Positions 43,701-50,440 of a stretch of DNA of 50,440 nucleotides are shown in pieces (position 1 is the first letter of the stretch; the number at the start of each line of letters is the position of its first letter). Source of the DNA: Thamnocephalis sphaerospora (Eukaryota > Zoopagomycota > Zoopagomycetes > Zoopagales > Sigmoideomycetaceae); the NCBI GenBank assembly GCA_003614735.1, contig KZ992469.1:1-50440 (forward strand), read 5' to 3'. Below the pieces are notes generated by a model. The model had not been told where the DNA came from. It saw only the letters and a program-made list of their open reading frames with translations, and made no database searches. A program made the translations under genes and the position numbers.

Positions 43701-46086
43701 ATGGCGGTCCAGCCGCGCGAGTAGGCGCTCCTGTACTGTTCATCGGAGCTGTAGGAGATGAATCTGGCTTTTTGGACAAAGGCTCGACAGCAGCTGTGCT
43801 AGCACGTGTAGGCTTTGGCTTGCGTATGCGTCGCCGAGCCTCTTTACGCGGAGTATAAACAGGCGGTGCAATGGTAGAGCCTTCGGTTTGCGTTGCAGCC
43901 GCCAAAACGGCACGCCGTGGATTGAAGATAAGTGCGCACGCAGGACACACCATTAGCCTGCCAGCGTGCTGTAGCCCCCGAATCGGCACGCAGCCACAGC
44001 TTTCACAGGGTGGTGCTGCGCGTATTTTTGCATCTGCGCTCCCTGCCTTTGCCGGCTTTACAGCAGCCTGTGCTGGCGTCTTCTCGTCCGCAGCAGCCGT
44101 CTCGATTGGTGCCACCTTATGCTGCCGACTTTTGGATCCGGTGGATGAGCGAACGATTGAATGGCGCCGATGCTTCACCTGCACCGTTCCCTCAGCTTCG
44201 CGATGAGTTGCTCTCTTGGCAGACCTCTGCATGCCCTCTTCTACCTTTGCCTGCATGCGGCTATCGGCTGACGCGGTCGGCAGATAGCGTGCTCGGAACA
44301 GTGGCGCACATTTTGCGCACACCAACAGCTGCCCAGCACGCCGTAGTGACCTACGCTCTACTGCACAATCACAGCTCTCGCATTTGGATAGCACCACACT
44401 CTGCTTTGTAGGCGTCGCCTTGATTTTTGGCTCGGTAGCGCTACTCTCCGCCTTGTCGCCGCCATCTCTCTCCATAGTAGACAGCGCCACGTCAGCTGCT
44501 GCGGATGCATCAGTGATTGCCAAAAGTTTGTGCCCTTTTGCAATCACAATTGGAGACTGCGATGCACCAATTCTGGTATCGATCTGCTCAGAATTGTGTT
44601 GTAAAAGCGGGCTAGGCATCGGCGAATGCGTCCTGGTGGATACTTGTGGCACCAAGGCAGGCGTGCGCTGAGTGAGCATTATTAGGTACAAGTCAGTATG
44701 TGCCACTCGTTGATACACAGGCCCACACTGCGCGCCAACACACACCTCTGCTGTCTGGGCTACGCATTGAGAAGCATCATATGCCCGAAATGCAGACTTG
44801 CAATCCGGACAAACGGGCGCCGCACCACGAGCATGGCTGTATGCCATATCGACAGCATGCTTGCACGACTCACAACGCTTCACGTCGCTTGACGAAAGCG
44901 AAGCATCTACACTCGGCGCAGGCAAAGATGGCTGCTCGTCAGCGACGGAAACAACCGTGGCTATCGGTTCCGTGACAGTCATCGCAACGATGCTGGATGC
45001 CTTTGTCTTTGGCGGTGTGTTAGGTACAGTTGGCGCCAGGCGACCGGACGACGGTTCAGCCTTGGTCAAGTCGACCATTCGTATCGACTTTGCAGATGCA
45101 ACGGCGATCGTCGCTGGTACCGCCGATTTCCGACGTCGAGCGGCCTTGGTAGCCGTTGCGGATTTGGGTGCTGCATCTACGGTAGCCGGTCGACGAAGCG
45201 TGGCAGCAGCGCGTGATCGAAACAGCGGCTCGCATGCAGAACAAAGCAGTAGCTCTCCTACATGCCCAAGCGCAGCAGATGTCTCGGGTTTGGCACATGA
45301 AGCGCACACCGCTATCTTCTTTGCAGTAGGAGTAGTGCCGAGAGTAGCCGCGCCATCATGATGGCGACTGCTGTGCGATACCTCACTAGCAACTTTCTCG
45401 CTAGAGTTGCCACTAGCACTGCCGCTATCTGCGCGGGTTGTCGCACGCGACTTGCTAGTTGCTGGAGATCCCGCGCTGCCGTTGGCCGTAGCCAGCGCTC
45501 CGATTAGAGCATCGCTACGGTCTTCAACACTGTGCGACGATGCCAACGACATCATCTTTAGCTCCCGCTCGCATAGAGGGTTGGCAGTGATAGACGACAT
45601 CGGAAACGATGGTACATCTGCTGCTGATACGGGCGTCTCGTTGGCGTTGATCGTACCGGAAGCAGCAGCGTCCTTTGGTTGTCGAGATGGTTTGGCCGCC
45701 TTAACGCGACCGGCTGCGTTACTATCCGAGCGGCGGGCAGCAGACGGTGCTACATTTCCAACTACATTTGCGCTAGCACGTCGACGATGACGGCCGCTGC
45801 CAGCGCTGATAAATAATGGATAGCAGGTATGGCAGAGCATCAGATCGCCAAGCATGTGCGGGGCGGCGGATGCACGCCCGCGCTTGCGGCCGCTGCCCGC
45901 TGCCCCTGTACTCGCTGCAGTGCCTGCAGCAACTACCGCGTTACAGGAACTGCATTTCAATGGCAACGCACTGCGCGCTGCGCCATTGTCGCTGTTTATA
46001 GAAGCGGTGGCGGTAATAGCGTTGGTCGCACGCACTGTAGTTGCGGCAGCACCACCGTCATGGCTATCGCTCACGTCAATACCCAT
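40753..46086 (-). CDS. Giant chromatin-type protein: seven GATA-like zinc modules, ZZ-like fingers and ePHD
   Basis: Seven exons on the - strand (46086-43558, 43478-43011, 42977-42553, 42485-41479, 41408-41296, 41230-41176, 41099-40753) join in phase into 1,647 residues. Residues about 44-960 carry seven copies of a module CxxC-x(14-35)-L-x-[LVA]-C-x2-C-x2-LF, for example CESCGC...GRLMVCPACALIF, spaced by disordered Ala/Ser/Lys linkers. They resemble GATA or treble-clef fingers. A ZZ-like finger follows (CDQC...YYCTYCE, about 1108-1150, with HEHPRSSF). Next is an extended PHD (about 1245-1465) with CALCNDDE, FWVHDACARFSPEVY, CIVC and CFESKCRRSFHIAC...WCPQH. A second ZZ-like finger (SCDSCRE...CTECEDFF...HDPSMFVRKS) and a Cys-rich tail complete it. 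ePHD and ZZ domains read histone tails, so a nuclear role is likely. No catalytic domain is visible. Confidence 0.82.
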
Positions 46087-46436
46087 AACGCCGCGGCGCG
46101 TGCCGAAGCAGGATATGTCGACCTATCACCTGCAAGAACCTATCAGAATGCGTAATTGCGCGCTATAGGTACAGGCCGACGGCTGTCGCCAGGAGCACGT
46201 CACCAGTCAAGAACAGACTGGCGGCAACGTCGGCTCTGGCAATGAAGCCAGCCACATGCAAAGCGGCCTAGCCGGGATATCAGGCCTGGAGCAGGACAGC
46301 CGACGCAGCCAGCGAACAGTGAACACGCGTACACACACGGTTGCGAATGAGCGCGTGTGGGTGCGTATTGAAAAGCGGGTGACAGCTGGTAGAGTAGTGA
46401 GCGAGCGAATTAAGAGCAGACATCACCGAGTAATAT
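46087..46436. other. Upstream region of the ePHD gene
   Basis: About 350 bp 5' of the giant - strand gene. No clear TATA box is visible. A short + strand frame (46256-46624) is not supported by any feature. Confidence 0.35.
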
Positions 46437-46640
46437 TCATTCTACACTATCCTGTGCAAACACACGCTCACACAAATACACCGCACCAATACGCCATTGA
46501 TGTGCGTCCTTCATTCTACAGCAGCGCAGATGGTACTGTTGGCCAGCCAACCCTACAAAGTAGACGGCGACTCTGTTTTCCAAACGTCGTGTCTTTAGCA
46601 GTTCATGCTCTGCCTCTCTGCTAGCTAAATAAGCAGACAT
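46437..46640 (-). CDS. Short charged ORF of unknown status
   Basis: A 67-residue frame starting MSAYLASREAEHELLKTRRL with an amphipathic, protein-like first half, ending QDSVE. It may be a small gene or a 5' exon or leader ORF of the giant - strand gene. No family is recognised. Confidence 0.25.
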   Translation of the reverse strand: MSAYLASREAEHELLKTRRLENRVAVYFVGLAGQQYHLRCCRMKDAHQWRIGAVYLCERVFAQDSVE

Positions 46641-46655
46641 GCGCGCACCTAGTCG

Positions 46656-46868
46656 ATGAACTCGCTACCCGGCAGGCCGGGATCCAGCACCAGAGCATGT
46701 GAAAAGTCCTCTGGCGAAGACGATCGACTGAATCAGGATCGATGGGTGAAACCGGAGCAAGTCGGAAGCAAGCAGCCAATGAGCAGTGACAGCTTTATTA
46801 AGCGAAAAGAAGAAAAAGGAGTCGCACATTGCCCACGGCAACGAACCGACAACGATCTGGCGGCGTAA
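46656..46868 (+). CDS. Short hydrophilic ORF of unknown status
   Basis: A 70-residue + strand frame, very polar (SSGEDDRLNQDRWVKPEQ, then SFIKRKEEKG). It diverges from the short - strand ORF by only 15 bp. No family is recognised, and an alternative - strand frame covers the same bases. Confidence 0.25.
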   Translation: MNSLPGRPGSSTRACEKSSGEDDRLNQDRWVKPEQVGSKQPMSSDSFIKRKEEKGVAHCPRQRTDNDLAA

Positions 46869-46908
46869 AGGACATAGTGGCATGGCGGCAGAATAGCATT
46901 CCATCTCC

Positions 46909-47196
46909 ATGTTTTCAGCATCGGGAAATAGAGCAAAGGCTATGGATTACGTATGCACTACACTCATGCACGCCGGTATGCTGCTTGCGAGTCTTGCCGC
47001 CATCTCAATGGACGTAACAAGGTACAATGGCCAGGCACAATGGCCATCGTATAAAATGTTGACTGGCGTCGTCTTTTCCCACATCCTTCTTCTTCCCCCT
47101 CCACCCTACTGTTTGCTCACTCTTGCGCTTGTGCTCGGCAATAGCAGTGACAACAGCCGCAGTAGCAACCAGGAAGACACTGTAACGGCGGCATAA
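46909..47196 (+). CDS. Possible small membrane protein
   Basis: A 95-residue + strand frame with two hydrophobic segments (about residues 14-35 and 51-75, the second containing LLLPPPPYCLLTLALVLG) and a Ser/Asn-rich tail. A TATAAAAT element at 47050-47057 lies inside it and probably serves the helicase gene downstream, which weakens this call. Confidence 0.25.
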   Translation: MFSASGNRAKAMDYVCTTLMHAGMLLASLAAISMDVTRYNGQAQWPSYKMLTGVVFSHILLLPPPPYCLLTLALVLGNSSDNSRSSNQEDTVTAA

Positions 47197-47299
47197 CGAC
47201 TACGGCCAGACTTTTGACGGCTGTTCACCTTTTTTTCTTGCTGGTTGTGGCGATCTTAAGACCTTTTGGTGGTCGCCGTTTCAACACTAAATCGCCGCT

Positions 47300-49754
47300 A
47301 TGCTGTTTGGCGCGCACTCTCGGTGGATTGCCGCCACCGCTGCTGCTGCGGCAGCGCGCACGAGTAGCAGTATGCTACCGCGCATTGGTACACGCACCCT
47401 CGCGTCTGGTAAGCAAGGCGACTCTAACGCACTGGCCAGATCGCACGGGACATGCCTTGAAACGCGTGCACTGACCTTTGCACTTGTCCAACCACAACGT
47501 ATAACAGCAGGTCGCCGGACTGCTTTCCACTCGCTGTCGCTAGCGACAAGCAGCGCAAGCGCGCTGAAGCGCCCCCTGCCCCTTGCGCGCTTGGCGACAC
47601 TTGGTGTCCGCTACGAATCGAGCAGTGCAGCCACCGCACGCGTGGTGGAGGCTGTGCGTGAGGCGCAGCTTGCACGCCGCAACGCGAACAAGGATGCCAC
47701 CGCTGAAGCTTCGTCGTCGAGCCAAGTGGACCCAGAGGCGGTGTCGGAAGAGCGGGCGCTTACGCGATTTGATGAGGTTAACGAGCTGAATCCCGGTCTG
47801 CGCCGTGCGATGAAGACCGAGTTTGGTTACGAAATCATGTCACCGGTGCAATCCATGGTGCTGAGCCACATGCCGCTCACCACAGACTTGCTTGTGCGGG
47901 CCGAGACAGGTACGGGCAAGACGCTGGCCTTTTTGCTGCCGGCTATCGACGAAGCGCTGCAGCTTCGGACGCGTGAAGACCAGCGCAAAGGCAAAAGCTG
48001 CAAAGTGCTGGTGGTTTCGCCTACGCGCGAACTAGCCCTGCAAATTGCCGAGGAAGCGTATAAGCTGTGTCGCCCATTGGGCCTACAGGTGCGCTGCTTT
48101 GTAGGCGGCGAGAGCCGCCGTAACAACGTACGCGACATTCAGTCGCGGCGCATGGACGTGCTGGTGGGCACGCCAGGTCGTCTCGAGGATCTGCTTGAGA
48201 ATGAAGCTGCGCTCCGCGAGCAGCTCAAGGACATGTCGGTGGTACGTGACGAATTCAATTGTATACTGCACAGCATGCATGCACCTTCTTTCACTAACCA
48301 TGTTGTACCTGCCGTAGCTGACGCTTGACGAGGCCGACACACTACTTGAGATGGGCTTCCGCGACTCGCTGACTCGCATTTTGGAAAAGCTGCCGACCAC
48401 CCGTCGCACCTTCCTTTTCTCCGCAACGCTCTCATCTGACGTGCGCAGCGTGGCACGCATCGCCTTCTGCCAGGAACACAAATTCCTGGACTCTATTGGT
48501 CACGACAGCCGCCCACGCGTGCCTGAGCAGATTCAGCAGAGCTTTATCATTGCTCCGTTCAGCCAACAGGCTGCTACGCTGCGCCGCCTGCTGGCTTGGC
48601 ACCTGCGTGGCGAGGGCCGTCTGGATGGTAAAAACACGCTGACCGGCGAGCCTCTTGAGGCGTCCACTCATCGTCGAGGCCACCGTGGCCGCACCCGGCA
48701 TGGCGAAGTACTGGACCACCCTGGAAAGGTTGTCGTCTTTTTCCCCACCACCAAGGCCACGTCGCTTTACGCAGAAATGTTCCGTTCGGCTGGTTTCCGC
48801 AACATCTTTGAGATTCACTCCAAACGCGATCAGAAGCAGCGTGCTCGCGTTGCTGACCGCTTCCGTGACGCCCATGGCCCGGCTATTCTCTTCACCTCGG
48901 ATGTTTCGGCTCGCGGTGTCGACTATCCCGGCGTGACACTCGTCGTCCAGGTGGGAGTTTCTGCCGGTACGGATCAGTATGTGCATCGTGCTGGTCGCAC
49001 TGGCCGCGCTGGTCAGCGTGGCCGCGCCGTGGCCATCTACGCACCAATTGAACGCCCATTTGCTGGTCTGCTGGCCGATATGGGTCTGCGACATGATGTG
49101 GAGTTGGAGCAGCGTTTGGCCACCGTGGCAGCAGACGCACTTGCCGAGACACCTGCTGCAGTGGACGGTGATGAGGCGGAGCAGAAGTCGGTCGAGCTGG
49201 CTTTGCCGGAGCGCGAGCTGCGCCGTGAGCGTCTGGCCGAGCGAGGCCTAGACGACGCCAAGCAGGAGCTGGATCCGACTGCCATTGAGGAGGCCTTTAC
49301 CGCTTTCCTCGGCTTCTATATCGGCCGTGCACAAGACATTAGCCTCCGCGATAAGAATGCACTGATTGATGAGGCCGGTCATTACGCCAAGGGTCTCGGT
49401 GCGCTAGAGGTTCCCAACCTGTCGCAGAGCTTTTTGGCTCGCCTGGGCTTCAACCAACAGCGCAACTCGCGTCAGCGAGATCGCTCTTCCCAGCGGTATG
49501 GCAATCGCGATGGTGGCTTCCGCCGTTCCTCTTACGATGACCGCGATGGCGGTTTCCGTCGTTCCTCCTATGGCGATCGTGATGGCGGCTTCCGTCGTTC
49601 CTCCTATGGCGACCGCGATGGCGGTTTCCGTCGTTCCTCCTATGGCGATCGTGATGGCGGCTTCCGTCGTTCCAACGATAGTCGCCCTTCGCGCGCCTCT
49701 GGTCGCGATGGCGAGGCTCGTAGGTCGCAATCGTTTAACTTTGCGGACGAATAG
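47300..49754 (+). CDS. Mitochondrial DEAD-box RNA helicase (Mss116-like)
   Basis: Two exons (47300-48241, 48318-49754) encode 792 residues. The first about 115 residues are Arg/Ser/Ala-rich without acids, as in mitochondrial presequences. The helicase core follows in order: FDEVNELNPGLRRAM with the Q motif, AETGTGKT (about 201-208), PTRELA, TPGRLED, LTLDEADTLLEMGF, FLFSATL, VVVFFPTTKA, SARGVDYPGV and HRAGRTGRAG. Between the two RecA lobes there is a basic insertion (RRGHRGRTRHGE). The C-terminus ends with five near-identical units of about 12 residues, RDGGFRRSSYGD, an RGG-like RNA-binding tail. Mss116/CYT-19 proteins are RNA chaperones for group I and II intron splicing and translation in mitochondria. 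The single intron lies just before the DEAD motif. Confidence 0.92.
49494..49680 (+). repeat. 36-bp coding minisatellite in the helicase tail
   Basis: Five tandem units of 36 bp encode RDGGFRRSSYGD-type repeats. Copies differ mainly at third positions (GATCGT versus GACCGC; GGCTTC versus GGTTTC) in an alternating pattern, suggesting duplication of a two-unit block. Confidence 0.85.
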
Positions 49755-50440
49755 CTGCCAGTGCAGAACTTGCTGATGTGAAAGCGTTATGGAAATTTTA
49801 GAGCCTTATCAACACCGTCTTATTGTACATGGTTGCGGAAAGCGTAGCTAGAGTCCCGCCTATACAATATACCTTTGTTTGTCTTGACGCATTTACATGT
49901 GTTGAGTATATTGCTTTTAATTCATGTGCCTCATCAATGCTACAACAGTATGCTTGTCGGTACCGCAATCAGGCAGTACATTTGATAGTGTGGACCACGC
50001 GAGCGCATAAAACCGTCAAGCCACAATCAGGCAGTGCGACAGCATTTAACCCCGGTATCTTGTGAGGCAATGCGTTGGCCATCAAGACACACGTCTACCC
50101 TCCCTTCCGGTTACTGTCGGACAACCTACTGACGTTTTCTAACGTATACAGACTGACGAGCACTCTGCGCCCCGACCTGCTAACGTTTATTAAAGGCGGG
50201 CTTTCTTTTGGTTACTAGTGAGTGTTCCACCGACGTATATCAAGTATACATGGATTTGTAAACGCTCAGCATGCTACTCTGCCCTAATATATAGCAGACC
50301 TGCATGTCGCAAACGCGAGGATATGCTGCCGTAGTAATGCTGGCGCGCGCATACGCTCGGCAAAGCATTTTTTTTTGGTTACTGAGGAGTATCCCACTGA
50401 CGTTTTATTAAGTGTCGGTGGACTCGTGAGCGTAAAGTGC
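49755..50440. other. Right-edge intergenic region
   Basis: About 685 bp with no coding exon. The first half is AT-richer 3' flank of the helicase gene. From about 50109 it carries degenerate repeats (separate entry). Confidence 0.5.
50109..50440. repeat. Three degenerate copies of a GGTTACT...CTGACGTTTT element
   Basis: GGTTACT followed within about 20-30 nt by C[CT][AG]ACGT[AT]T[AT]T and then by an (A)AGTATAC- or AAGTGTCGG-like block occurs starting at 50109, 50210 and 50387. The last two copies are also preceded by a T-rich run (CTTTCTTTT and a run of ten T). The copies are about 60 bp each and diverged, 101 and 177 bp apart. The array runs to the window edge. Confidence 0.5.

Noticed and set aside
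49494-49680. Regular 36-bp repeats as a CRISPR-like array
   Set aside because: The repeats are contiguous, coding and without spacers; they form the helicase tail.
1-50440. tRNA, rRNA or transposase genes
   Set aside because: I looked for tRNA TpsiC/anticodon patterns, rRNA-like blocks and transposase or reverse-transcriptase motifs and saw none that I could support.

Overview
The window comes from a nuclear genome with about 50% GC. Its genes are packed closely and carry many short spliceosomal introns (mostly 30-100 nt, GT-AG, often with a CTRAY-like branch site just upstream of the acceptor). The gene set points to a fungus: a fungalysin M36 protease, an ENA-type P-type ATPase, a full-length PDR-type ABC transporter, a Pmp3 proteolipid, Prp38, Snu23, Rrp4 and Rbx1. 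A queuine transferase subunit (QTRT2), a TTC36-like protein and a DNA N6/N4 methyltransferase suggest an early-diverging lineage (Zoopagomycota-, Mucoromycota- or chytrid-like) rather than Dikarya. That placement is an inference.

Layout. 1-2203: a fungalysin running off the left edge (- strand). 3222-7520: three intron-rich coiled-coil or orphan genes (+) around a small secreted ML-domain-like protein (-). 8655-9170: a secreted Gly/Asn/Ser repeat protein. 9536-12144: a small helical protein and an A/D-type cyclin. 12778-12951: Pmp3. 13674-16953: Prp38 (+), a Ser/Thr/Pro-rich wall protein (-) and Snu23 (-). 17119-18961: a mitochondrial RNase H-like protein (-). 19588-21985: TTC36-like (-) and Rrp4 (+) diverging from one short promoter. 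22104-23798: QTRT2 (-). 25271-29592: the ENA ATPase (+). 29875-31745: Rbx1 and an unknown membrane protein (-). 32467-37262: the PDR transporter (+). 37776-46086: a DNA methyltransferase and a giant zinc-finger/ePHD protein, in tandem on the - strand. 47300-49754: a mitochondrial DEAD-box helicase (+). The right edge carries degenerate repeats.

Functional themes. Prp38 and Snu23 are partners in the spliceosomal B complex. The ENA pump, PDR transporter and Pmp3 all serve ion or drug homeostasis at the plasma membrane. The most interesting stretch is 37776-46086. There a bacterial-looking N6/N4 DNA methylase, split by twelve introns and carrying a long C-terminal extension, lies 52 bp downstream of a 1,647-residue chromatin-type protein with seven GATA-like CxxC...CxxC modules, ZZ-like fingers and an extended PHD finger. 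Together they look like a writer and reader pair of an unstudied DNA-modification system.

Multi-exon genes were assembled by hand from splice signals and reading phase. Where the phase closes across every junction, and the product matches a known family or is a coherent protein, I treat the model as firm. N-termini of the orphan genes remain uncertain.
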